Shown here: in pieces, positions 17,051 to 25,477 of the stretch
Position numbering within the stretch: the first letter of the stretch is position 1
Layout of the letters: each line of letters starts with the position of its first letter
Assembly (NCBI RefSeq): GCF_030811475.1
Contig: NZ_JAUSQV010000001.1
Coordinates: forward strand, 2,615,001-2,679,000
Source of the DNA: Nakamurella flavida
Lineage (GTDB): Bacteria > Actinomycetota > Actinomycetes > Mycobacteriales > Nakamurellaceae
Reading direction: 5' to 3'
DNA length: 64,000 nt
Made by a program: the position numbers and the translations under genes
The notes under the pieces: model-generated
Told to the model about the DNA's origin: nothing
Databases searched by the model: none
What the model saw: only the letters and a program-made list of their open reading frames with translations

Positions 17051-20000
17051 TCAGCCGGTGATGGTCAGGGTGACCGTGGCCGTGGTGCCGTCGGTCCCGG
17101 TCACCGTCACCGGGAACGCACCCTTGGCCGTCCCCGCCGGGATCTGCACCGTCTTGCGCGCAGCCCCGTTCACATCACTGGACACCGGACCCAACGCGAG
17201 CTCCCCGGAGGCCACCGTCAGGCTGTCCCACCGATCGAAACCGGCGATCACCAACGTGGTGAACCCACCCGCAGCCACCCGCGTCGCCGTCGCCTTCACC
17301 GACGTCGGCACATCAGCCCGGATCACCACCGTGCTGGAGCGCACCGCCGAGACGTTCCCGGCCCGGTCCACCGCCCGGGAGGACACCAGGAACGTCCCCA
17401 CCTGGTCGAAGACCACCGGAGCGCTCACCGCGGCCCACTCGCCACCGTCGACCCGGTACTCCGTCCGATCCACCCCGGCCGTCACGTCGGTCGCGCTCAC
17501 CGACAGGGTGATCGGGTTGCGCGGCGTACCCGCACCCGAGGCCGGATTCCGGGTGGCGGTGGCAACCGGGGCGCGGTTGTCCACCCGGACCTGCGTCACC
17601 GACTCGGATCCGTCCACCGCAGCGTTGTCCCGCCACAGCCGGGTCCGGACGGCGTTGTCACCGTTGGTGCTGACGGTGAACGGCGACCGGTAGCGGACCC
17701 ACGGCCCGTCGTTGATCCGGTACTGCGCGGCCATGCCGGCCGGCGGCGCCACCGTCACCAGCACCGGCTGGTCGTACCAGCCCGCCGCGGACAGCACACC
17801 GTTGGACCGCAACTCCACTGACGCCGTTCCTGCAGAGACCGGGACCTCGGCGGTACCCACTGCCGAGACGTTGCCCGCCGCATCCGTGGCCCGGAACGAC
17901 AGCGTCGCCGCACCCGAACCCGGCGCCGTCACCGGGCCCGTGGAGGGCATCCAGCTGCCCTGGCCCCACCGGTACTCCGTCGAGGTCACACCGGACCCCG
18001 CATCGGTCCCCAGCACCGTGACCGTGCGCCCCACCACGGTGGAGGTCACCGTCGGGACGGTGGCGTCCACCTTGACGGTGACGGCTGCCATCTCGGAGAC
18101 ATTCCCCGCCGCATCCGTCGCCCGGGCCTGCACCGTGCTGGTGCCCTCACCCACGGTCACCGGCCCGGTGGAGGCCACCCACCCCGACCCGCTGTCGATC
18201 TCCACCGCAGGAGCCGGGTCGAGGTCGTCGGTCGCCGTCGCGGTCACCTGCACCGGGGCGGTCCACCACCCGTCGTTCCCCGTCGGGGCCGCCGGGGTGA
18301 CCGCGACCGATGCCACCGGCGCCGTCGTGTCCGGTTGCCCGGTCTCCTCGGCGGCGATGACCTGCCACTCGTGGATCCCGATCGATCCCTGGCCCTCGGC
18401 GGCCCCCCAGGCCTGCGCCTGGATCCGCAGCGACCGGGTGGTGACCGGGGCAAACTGGACCGGGACGAAGGTGTCCCTCGTGCGGTCGTACGAAGTGCCA
18501 CCGATCGGCGTGACATCCCGCCAGGTCGTGCCGTCGGCGTCCAGGTACTGCAGCACCCAGGTGCGCGGAGCGATCATGCCGCCGCCGGCGCTGTCCGGGG
18601 AGTCCTGGAACCACCAGACGCCGATCTCGTCCACGGTGGCGTCGAACGGCCAGTCCAGGCGGGCCCACTGGGCGCCGACCTGCGGCCAGGTGCCCCAGCG
18701 GGCGCCCAGCTCGTCCGGGGCCTGCTCCAGGACCCCGGCCGTGCCGTCCTTGAGACCGTTGACCTGCTCCCACCCGGAGGTGAAGGAAGCGGACGCGGTC
18801 GCGTACCCGGCGATGTTGCCGGTCAGTGCGGCGCCGGCGGCCGGCGGGACGACGACCGTGCCGGAGGTGGTGTTCCCGGCGAGGTCCGTCACCCGGTAGA
18901 TCAGCGTGTGCGGCAGCCCGTCCGGTGCGGGCACCACCGCGCCGCTGGTGGTGGACTGCCACTCCCCCGCGGCGTCGAAGCGGTACTGGACGGCGTCCAG
19001 CCCGGACAGCGCGTCGGACCCCGTGATCGAGACGGCCCGCGTCGTGGCGTCGGCCGCCGCCGTGGCCTGCGGGGCCACGGTGTCGATCTTCACCGTGCGG
19101 GAGACGACGGCGGAGGTGTTGCCCGCCGCATCGGTGGCCCGCCCGGAGACCTCGGAAGTGCCCTGGCCGGTGACCGGAACGTCCACGAACCGGGCCTGCG
19201 GGGTGATCGACCAGGTGCCGTCCGACCCGATCCGGGTGGAGATCGCGGTGCGGTAGTCGATCTCGTCCTCGGCGCTCACGCGTGCGGTCACCGACGAGGA
19301 GAACCATCCGTCCTTGCCGGACGTGCCGGACAGGGAGAGGGTGGCGACGGGTGCGGTGTCGTCGGCGGGCACCGGGGTGCTCGCGTCGGGGTCGACGACG
19401 ACCTGGGCGGTCAGCATCGCGGCCGCGTATCCCAGGACGCGTCCCTCGACGGAGAACGTCCCCGCCTGCGCGTAGCTCGCCGCGTCGACCGGCCGCCAGT
19501 TCACCGGGGCCCACACCGAGCCGCCGGACGGGTCGCTCAGGCGGACCGCCTCGGGCAGCGCCGGGGCCGTGCCCGGCTTCGTGGCGACCGAGACGGGTTC
19601 GGGTGCGGCCGGTGTCACGGCGTACACCTCCCACTCGGAGACCGAGACGGAGTGGTACTTCGCGCCCTCGGGCCGCCCGGCGAAGGTGGCCCGGAGCGAC
19701 GTGGTGGTCACCGGGTCGAAGGACAGCTCGTTCCAGCGGCCCGTCGCGGTGGGGTACTGCGCACCGCTCACCGGGGTCCAGTCGCCGTCGGCGTCCAGGT
19801 ACTCGATCTCCCAGGAGGCCGGGGGGCGGATCCCGTTCGGGTCCTCGTGGAACTGGATACCGGCCCCGTCGACGCGCACCGGGGCGTCCCACTGGTAGGA
19901 CACCCAGTCGGACTCGCGCAGGTTGTCGGTACCGCGGAAGTTGCCCCACTGGTCCGGGGGCAGGAGTGCGGTCAGTGCGCGTCCGTCGTTCAGGGCACCC

Positions 20001-21181
20001 AGGCGCATCGGCGGCTGCTCGGTGAACGACGCGGCGGGCCGGGCGGCCGGCGCCACGTTGTCGGTCAGGGCGAACCGGGGGTCCTGCGCCAGGGTCCGGG
20101 TGACCGGCCGGATGGTGTCGCCGTCCCAGGTCACCTCGTCGATGGCCACCGAGCGCCGGAAGTGGCCGCCGCCCACGGCGTCCTTGGTGTGATAGGTGAT
20201 GTACCACTTGTCCTGGAACTCGATGATCGACGGATGCACGGTGGTGGCCGAGGTCCCGCCGAGGATGATGCCGCGAGAGGTCCACGGCCCCAACGGGTTG
20301 TCCGCGGTCGCGTAGGCGATGCAGGCCTGGTAGTTCGACGGCGTGCAGCTGCTGCCCCCGACCTTCCAGTCGTAGACCATGTAGTAGATGCCGTTGCGCT
20401 GGAACACCCACGGGGCCTCGTAGAAACCGTCGAGGCCGGCCATGGTGCTGATCGGGCCCACGGTCCTCGTCATGGAGGCGTCGAGCTCCACCGCGCGGGC
20501 CACGCCCCACGAACCCCAGTGCAGGTACACGGTGCCGTCGTCGTCGGTGAAGATCGCCGGGTCGATGACCTCCTGGCCGTTCGTGCTGGTGCCGAAGACG
20601 TCGGTCCAGGTGAGCAGCGGTGACCCGATGGCGTCGGACCACGGACCGACCGGGGTGTCGGAGACGGCCACGCCGATCGACATCGGATTCGGCGCCGAGG
20701 TGTCCTTCGACTGGACGGGGACGTACCAGTAGTAGCGCCCGTCCGGGCCGGCGACGGCCTGACCGGCGTACGCGTTGTTCCCGGTCGCCCACGAGAAGAC
20801 CTCCCCGGGGACCAGGGCGTCCTTCTGCAGCGTCCAGGTCCCGCCGGCGACGTCCTGCGTGCTGAAGACGCCGTAGTCGTGCATCTCGAAACCGGCCTGC
20901 TGGGGCGCGGCCTCGTCGTGCCCGGCGTAGATGTAGAGCGTGTCGCCGACCACCAGGGGGGCCGCGTCCGCCGTGTAGTACGTCCCGTCGCCGAGGATCG
21001 GGTTGCCGGGCGAGGAGAAGGTGATCGCCGCGGGCGGCTCGGCGGCCGACACCGGGAGGGCCGTGGGCACCGCGGCTCCGGCGGCCAACGCCGCGGCCGC
21101 CAGCACCGCCGTCCATCGTCCGGCTCGGCGGCCGGGTGGCCTGACGGGTGGGATCCGGACGGATGCGATCGTGACGGACAC
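17051..21181 (-). CDS. Secreted multidomain GH43-family glycosidase
   Basis: A 1376-residue exported protein with a Sec signal peptide (cleavage near AAEPPAA, about residue 47). The catalytic beta-propeller (about 50-360) shows the three GH43 acids: Asp in YYTADAAPL (near 72), Asp in EVIDPAIFTDDDG (near 208) and Glu in GFYEAPW (near 254). GH43 enzymes release arabinose or xylose from plant polymers. It is followed by a discoidin-like sugar-binding module (about 370-520), a bacterial Ig-like domain, a second discoidin-like module (about 785-945), several OmpL47/Ig-like repeats (TDxAGNxS motifs) and a terminal domain ending TVTLTITG. The start is GTG 21181 with AAGGTGAG upstream. The last 400 residues are nearly the same as in the 1840-residue protein. 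Confidence 0.85.
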   Translation of the reverse strand: MSVTIASVRIPPVRPPGRRAGRWTAVLAAAALAAGAAVPTALPVSAAEPPAAITFSSPGNPILGDGTYYTADAAPLVVGDTLYIYAGHDEAAPQQAGFEMHDYGVFSTQDVAGGTWTLQKDALVPGEVFSWATGNNAYAGQAVAGPDGRYYWYVPVQSKDTSAPNPMSIGVAVSDTPVGPWSDAIGSPLLTWTDVFGTSTNGQEVIDPAIFTDDDGTVYLHWGSWGVARAVELDASMTRTVGPISTMAGLDGFYEAPWVFQRNGIYYMVYDWKVGGSSCTPSNYQACIAYATADNPLGPWTSRGIILGGTSATTVHPSIIEFQDKWYITYHTKDAVGGGHFRRSVAIDEVTWDGDTIRPVTRTLAQDPRFALTDNVAPAARPAASFTEQPPMRLGALNDGRALTALLPPDQWGNFRGTDNLRESDWVSYQWDAPVRVDGAGIQFHEDPNGIRPPASWEIEYLDADGDWTPVSGAQYPTATGRWNELSFDPVTTTSLRATFAGRPEGAKYHSVSVSEWEVYAVTPAAPEPVSVATKPGTAPALPEAVRLSDPSGGSVWAPVNWRPVDAASYAQAGTFSVEGRVLGYAAAMLTAQVVVDPDASTPVPADDTAPVATLSLSGTSGKDGWFSSSVTARVSAEDEIDYRTAISTRIGSDGTWSITPQARFVDVPVTGQGTSEVSGRATDAAGNTSAVVSRTVKIDTVAPQATAAADATTRAVSITGSDALSGLDAVQYRFDAAGEWQSTTSGAVVPAPDGLPHTLIYRVTDLAGNTTSGTVVVPPAAGAALTGNIAGYATASASFTSGWEQVNGLKDGTAGVLEQAPDELGARWGTWPQVGAQWARLDWPFDATVDEIGVWWFQDSPDSAGGGMIAPRTWVLQYLDADGTTWRDVTPIGGTSYDRTRDTFVPVQFAPVTTRSLRIQAQAWGAAEGQGSIGIHEWQVIAAEETGQPDTTAPVASVAVTPAAPTGNDGWWTAPVQVTATATDDLDPAPAVEIDSGSGWVASTGPVTVGEGTSTVQARATDAAGNVSEMAAVTVKVDATVPTVTSTVVGRTVTVLGTDAGSGVTSTEYRWGQGSWMPSTGPVTAPGSGAATLSFRATDAAGNVSAVGTAEVPVSAGTASVELRSNGVLSAAGWYDQPVLVTVAPPAGMAAQYRINDGPWVRYRSPFTVSTNGDNAVRTRLWRDNAAVDGSESVTQVRVDNRAPVATATRNPASGAGTPRNPITLSVSATDVTAGVDRTEYRVDGGEWAAVSAPVVFDQVGTFLVSSRAVDRAGNVSAVRSSTVVIRADVPTSVKATATRVAAGGFTTLVIAGFDRWDSLTVASGELALGPVSSDVNGAARKTVQIPAGTAKGAFPVTVTGTDGTTATVTLTITG

Positions 21182-21627
21182 GGGCGGTCACTCACCTTCG
21201 GGGGCGGGGGTCCACCGGCGCGGGCCGGTGGTGGCTGACATCGGCCCCCGATGCGGTGTCGCCGCTCGGGGGTGGGAGGTGCGGGGTGCGGGAGTTCGCT
21301 CCGGCCGCTGGGGAGGTCCGGCGGCATCGGGCACGCCGGGCGGGGCCGGGGTGCGGGGACGGCAGTCACCGGCACGGTGTGCCGGCGGCACGAACCCTCC
21401 CTCCGTCGTCGGCCGGGATCCCTGACCTGTGACTCTCAGCCATCGGGCGGTCGCCCGCAATCCTTTTCGGTGTTTTCTGGAGGCGCTGCCCCACGGTGGT
21501 GGCCGACCCGTAGCGGGTCGGTCCGACCCCCGGGCGACCGCGCGGCGATCAGTGACACATCAACGGCGCGCTGGCATCTCGCCGGGCGGAACCGGCACGA
21601 GTGGCGCCCGACCCGGCCGCCACCGGC
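21182..21627. other. Intergenic region upstream of the GH43 gene
   Basis: A 446-bp stretch with no convincing gene. It holds the operator copy at 21455-21470 and a GC-rich region with short repeats near 21215-21300. If the promoter is at the operator, the GH43 mRNA would have a leader of about 250 nt. No riboswitch fold was recognised. Confidence 0.5.
21455..21470. promoter_or_regulatory. Operator copy upstream of the GH43 gene
   Basis: CCGCAATCCTTTTCGG is identical over 16 bases to the site at 33465-33480, and the flanking T..TTTCTG is also shared. On the minus strand the motif supplies TTGCGG, a possible -35. The matching -10 position (GAGAGT, 17 bp on) is weak. Confidence 0.6.
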
Positions 21628-22764
21628 TCAGAACCCGACCACCGCCGCCCTGCCCGTCGCGGCGGCGGTACTGGCCCGGACCACCAGCTCGGGCCGCAGC
21701 CCGGCGTCCGGCACCTCCGCGGCCTCCCCGACCCCGACCGCGACGGCGCCGGCACCGCCGGCCAACCGGGCCTCCAGGGCGGCCACCGCCCGCCGCCCGA
21801 GCCCGGTGTAGTCCGGTCGCACGGTGGTCAACGGTGGATCGAAGAACGCGGACCCGGCGACATCGTCGAAGCCCACCACCGAGATGTCACCGGGGACGTC
21901 GATGTCCCGTTCGCGCAGGGCGCGCAGAAAACCCAGGGCCATCAGGTCGTTGGCCACGAACACCGCGTCCGGGATGTCGTCCGGGGGCAGCCGTCGACCG
22001 ATCGCGTAGCCCGATTCCGCCGTCCAGTCCCCCCGGGGGACGGCCAGGGTCGGCAGACCACGCCCGGCCATCTCGGACCGGTAGCCGGCCTCCCGGGTCC
22101 GGGCGTCGGAAAAGGTGGACGGGCCGCCGATGTGGAGGATCCGGCGGTGCCCCAACCCGGCCAGGTGGGCGACCGCCGCACGGGCGCCGGCCTCCTGGTC
22201 GATGGACACCGTGCACACCCCGGGCGGGGCGGAGCCGGCGGGCCGGCCGACGATCACCGTGGGCACGAACGCGGCCAGCTCCGCGCCGACGGCGGCCAGC
22301 GGATCCCAGGAGGCGATGACGACCACTCCGTCGACCCCGTCGGTGAGCTGCTCGGCGTCGACGGGCCCGCGGGCGAGATCGGCCGGGGACAGGCTGTGGA
22401 TACCGGCGGACAGACCCGCCTCGCGGGCGGCCTCCTGCACGGCCAGCACCGTGGACATCCGCCCGAAGACCGGCGACCGGGCGCTGATGATGCCGATCGC
22501 GCCCGACCGGCGGGTGACCAGGGCACGGGCGGCGGAGTTCGGTCGGTACCCGACCACCGCGATGGCTGCCCGCACCCGGGCCCGCGTCGCCGGGAGGACC
22601 CCGGGGTGGCCGTTGACGACCCGGGACACCGTCTGGTGGGAGACGCCGGCCTCGCGGGCCACGTCGTACAGGTTGGGCCGACGGGCCACCCGGCTGCCGT
22701 CCGGGAGCGCGGCGGAGGCGGAGAGTCGGGCCCGGCCGGCCGGTCGGCCGCCCATTGGGGGCAT
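21628..22764 (-). CDS. LacI-family transcriptional regulator (LacI-2)
   Basis: A 378-residue regulator with the HTH NLYDVAREAGVSHQTVSRVV (near residues 31-50), hinge NSAARALVTRRSG, and a sugar-binding-type effector domain (NDLMALGFLRALRERDIDVP, SVVGFDDVAGSAFFDPPLTT). ATG 22764 has AAGGAGG 8 bases upstream. It lies between two large exported-protein genes and points in the same direction as both. No palindrome was found directly before it, so its targets are unclear. The C-terminus has an Ala/Val-rich insert (ARLAGGAGAVAVGVGEAAEV) not usual for the family. Confidence 0.9.
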   Translation of the reverse strand: MPPMGGRPAGRARLSASAALPDGSRVARRPNLYDVAREAGVSHQTVSRVVNGHPGVLPATRARVRAAIAVVGYRPNSAARALVTRRSGAIGIISARSPVFGRMSTVLAVQEAAREAGLSAGIHSLSPADLARGPVDAEQLTDGVDGVVVIASWDPLAAVGAELAAFVPTVIVGRPAGSAPPGVCTVSIDQEAGARAAVAHLAGLGHRRILHIGGPSTFSDARTREAGYRSEMAGRGLPTLAVPRGDWTAESGYAIGRRLPPDDIPDAVFVANDLMALGFLRALRERDIDVPGDISVVGFDDVAGSAFFDPPLTTVRPDYTGLGRRAVAALEARLAGGAGAVAVGVGEAAEVPDAGLRPELVVRASTAAATGRAAVVGF

Positions 22765-22944
22765 CGGGTCCTCCTTCGCTTGGCAGGCCGCGGACGGCGG
22801 GTCGGGTCAGGGGCACGGCAGGCCCGTCCGGCGACGGGGACGTGGGTCGGAGAGACCGTCCGTTCCATCAGAGCACGAGCCCGGGGCCACGATCGGCGGC
22901 GGGGACGAGCGCCGCCGGACGCGCCGCCCGCCCCGTCATCCGGG

Positions 22945-22971
22945 CGGCCCCGCCCCGACCGGGCGGGGCCG
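22945..22971 (-). terminator. Terminator after the non-catalytic multidomain protein gene
   Basis: CGGCCCCGCCC (22945-22955) and GGGCGGGGCCG (22961-22971) form an 11-bp GC stem with a 5-base loop, 8 bases beyond the stop codon read on the minus strand. Confidence 0.7.
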
Positions 22972-22978
22972 CGCCGGG

Positions 22979-25477
22979 TCACCCGCAGGTGAGGGCGTCG
23001 TACGGGATGCGCCAGCGCTGGGTCCAGGTGGCGCCGCTCTGCGTGCCGAACGCGACCACCGTCACCTCGCCGGCCGCCAGCGCCCCACCGGTGACCGGGA
23101 AGGTCTGCCGGGTGGCGGCGTGCGCGGCCAGCGCGGGCACCGACCTGTTCCCCAGCGGACCGGTCACGGTCACCCGCGAGGTCGTCCGGCCGGTGTTGAC
23201 CACGTCGACCGCGAGTTCCGGTCGGCCCGCCCGGCACTGGACGGCCGTGGTGGTGGTCAGCTGCCGGGCCGTGAGATTCCGGGGGACCGACACCGTCACC
23301 ACCGTCTCGTGGCCGGCCACGTCCCGGGCCCGCAGCGCCGCGGTGTGGGCCGCGGCGGTCAGGCTGACCGGACCGACGTAGTCGACCCAGTCGCCGCCGT
23401 CGAGTCGGACCTGACGGGTGTCCACCCCGGACGCCGCGTCCGCGGCCAGCAGGGTGAGCAGGCGACCTGCACCGGTGCCACTGACCCCGCCGGTGACGAT
23501 CGGGCGCGCGGTGTCCACCCGCGCCTCGATCCGACCGACCGGGCTCTGCTGCCCGGCCGCGTCGACGGCGCGGTAGGTCAGCGAGGCCAGACCCTGGCCG
23601 CGCAGGGCGATCGGGCCGGTCACGGGCGTCCATCCGCCGGATCCGCTCCCAACCTCGGCGGTGGCCGCGGTGCCGTCGGAGGCCGCCGCGGTCACGGTGA
23701 CCGCGGGAGTGCTGACGTACCACCCGTTCTCCCCGTCGGGAGCGGCCGGGCTGAGGGCGGCGGTGGCCGTGGGCGGACCGGCGACGGCCAGCGCCGGGAC
23801 CTGGACCGTGCCCGCCGACTCGACATTGCCGGCCGTGTCGGTGGAGAAGTACCGGACGGTCTGCGCCTGGGCCGCTCGGGTGATCGGGACCGGACCGGTG
23901 TACGTCGCGATGAAGCCGTCACCGACCTGGTACTGGGTGGTGGCCACCCCCGACCCGTCGTCCACCGCGGTCAGGGTGAGGGCGACGTCGGTATCCCGCA
24001 GCGCTGCCTGCGCCGTGGTGACCGGCGCGGTGGTGTCGATGCGGACGGTCAGGCTGCGGACGTCCGATACCCGGCCCTGCGCGTCGGTGGCCCGGGTCTG
24101 CACGGTGTGGGTGCCGTCCGTGGACAGGAGGACGGGCCCGGCGGCCGGCTGCCAATCACCGTCGTCGACGGCGATCTCCACGCGCGGGGCCGGATCGGTG
24201 GCCGAGGAGGCGGTCACGCTCACCTGGACCGGGCCGGTGTTCCACCCGGACGACGGCGCCTCGATGTCGGTGGTGAGCCGGACCAGCGGCGGCTGGTCGG
24301 TCACCGGCTCGTCGACCACCACGAGGGCGACGACCCGCAGGCCACCGTCGACGTCGCCCGCCACCTCGAAGACCCCCGCGGAGGCGTAGTCCGCCTCGGG
24401 GACCGAGGCCCAGCGGACCGGGATGCGGCTGTCCACCGAGTCGTCGGCGTACTCCACCGACACGGTGGACGGCAGTTGCGGGGCCGTCCCCACCACGGTC
24501 AGTGCGGCGACGGGGCGCACCGCACGCGGCGCGGGATCGGTCCCGGCGGCTCGCACGTACACCGTCGCGGAGACGGCCGTCCGCACCCCGGCTGCGGTAC
24601 CCGCCACCACGAAGGAGGTCCCCGCCGTGCCCAACTGCTCCGCGGTGACCGTCGGCCAGGTCACCGCGAGCTCGCGACGCAAGCCGTCGGGGTAGGTCAT
24701 CCACACGGTGGCGGGCAGGGTGGGCAGCTCGTCCACGGCGACCGGGAGATGGACCTCGTCGGCGGCCAGCGGATCCGTCGGACTCGGCGGCGGGATGTCG
24801 TCCGTGGTGCCCCAGATCTCCCACTCGGTGATGGAGAGTGCGGCGAAGCTACTGCCGTCGGCGTTCCCCGTCGCCCGCAGGAGGGCGCGGACCGCGGTGG
24901 TGGTGACGGCCGGGAAGGTGCTCACGTTGGGCTCGCCCAGGGCGACCCCGGTGACGTCCACGCCGGGGATGTCGGTCCACACCTCGGAGCCGACGGGCAG
25001 GTACTGCAGCCGCCAGGATTCCGGCGCCCAGACGTTGTCGCCGGTGCCGGGCCCGGGGGCGTCGCTCCAGAACGACATGGCCGACCGGGTCACGGTCACC
25101 GGCTCGGTCCACCGGTAGCTCACCCACAGCTCGGCGGGGCGATCACCGCTGTAGGAGCCCCACATCTCGCCGAGACCGGCGCCCGGGGCGACCGGGGTGC
25201 GGCCGTCGTTGATCGCAGCCAGGGAGTTCCACGGCGCGGTGTACTGGGCGTCGGCGATGGCGACCGGCGCCAGATTCGTCGGGGTGTCCTCCGCCGCACC
25301 GGCAGCCGGGGCCGCGGTGACCTGCAGCAACGTGCCCAGCAGCACGGCCACCAGCCCGGCGACCCACGCCCGGGCCCCTGGCCGCGGACCGGGACGGGCG
25401 GCGGATCGGCCGGACGGAGAGGGCACGGCGGGTTCGGCGGAGTGGGTGTGCCCCGCGTCCTGTCTGCGGCCGGTCAC
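22979..25477 (-). CDS. Secreted non-catalytic multidomain protein (discoidin-like, Ig-like, OmpL47-like)
   Basis: An 832-residue exported protein with a long charged start and one hydrophobic signal segment (VAGLVAVLLGTLLQVTAAPA). No glycosidase or other catalytic domain was recognised. Residues about 60-230 are a discoidin-like module (from NLAPVAIADAQYTAPWNSL to SITEWEIWG). Two bacterial Ig-like (BIG_4) domains follow, then three or four OmpL47-type repeats, and a last beta-rich domain with two cysteines. The GTG start overlaps the stop of the GH127/146-like gene (GTGA), so the two proteins are made together. A role as a substrate-binding partner or cell-surface spacer is likely but unproven. 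Confidence 0.7.
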   Translation of the reverse strand: MTGRRQDAGHTHSAEPAVPSPSGRSAARPGPRPGARAWVAGLVAVLLGTLLQVTAAPAAGAAEDTPTNLAPVAIADAQYTAPWNSLAAINDGRTPVAPGAGLGEMWGSYSGDRPAELWVSYRWTEPVTVTRSAMSFWSDAPGPGTGDNVWAPESWRLQYLPVGSEVWTDIPGVDVTGVALGEPNVSTFPAVTTTAVRALLRATGNADGSSFAALSITEWEIWGTTDDIPPPSPTDPLAADEVHLPVAVDELPTLPATVWMTYPDGLRRELAVTWPTVTAEQLGTAGTSFVVAGTAAGVRTAVSATVYVRAAGTDPAPRAVRPVAALTVVGTAPQLPSTVSVEYADDSVDSRIPVRWASVPEADYASAGVFEVAGDVDGGLRVVALVVVDEPVTDQPPLVRLTTDIEAPSSGWNTGPVQVSVTASSATDPAPRVEIAVDDGDWQPAAGPVLLSTDGTHTVQTRATDAQGRVSDVRSLTVRIDTTAPVTTAQAALRDTDVALTLTAVDDGSGVATTQYQVGDGFIATYTGPVPITRAAQAQTVRYFSTDTAGNVESAGTVQVPALAVAGPPTATAALSPAAPDGENGWYVSTPAVTVTAAASDGTAATAEVGSGSGGWTPVTGPIALRGQGLASLTYRAVDAAGQQSPVGRIEARVDTARPIVTGGVSGTGAGRLLTLLAADAASGVDTRQVRLDGGDWVDYVGPVSLTAAAHTAALRARDVAGHETVVTVSVPRNLTARQLTTTTAVQCRAGRPELAVDVVNTGRTTSRVTVTGPLGNRSVPALAAHAATRQTFPVTGGALAAGEVTVVAFGTQSGATWTQRWRIPYDALTCG

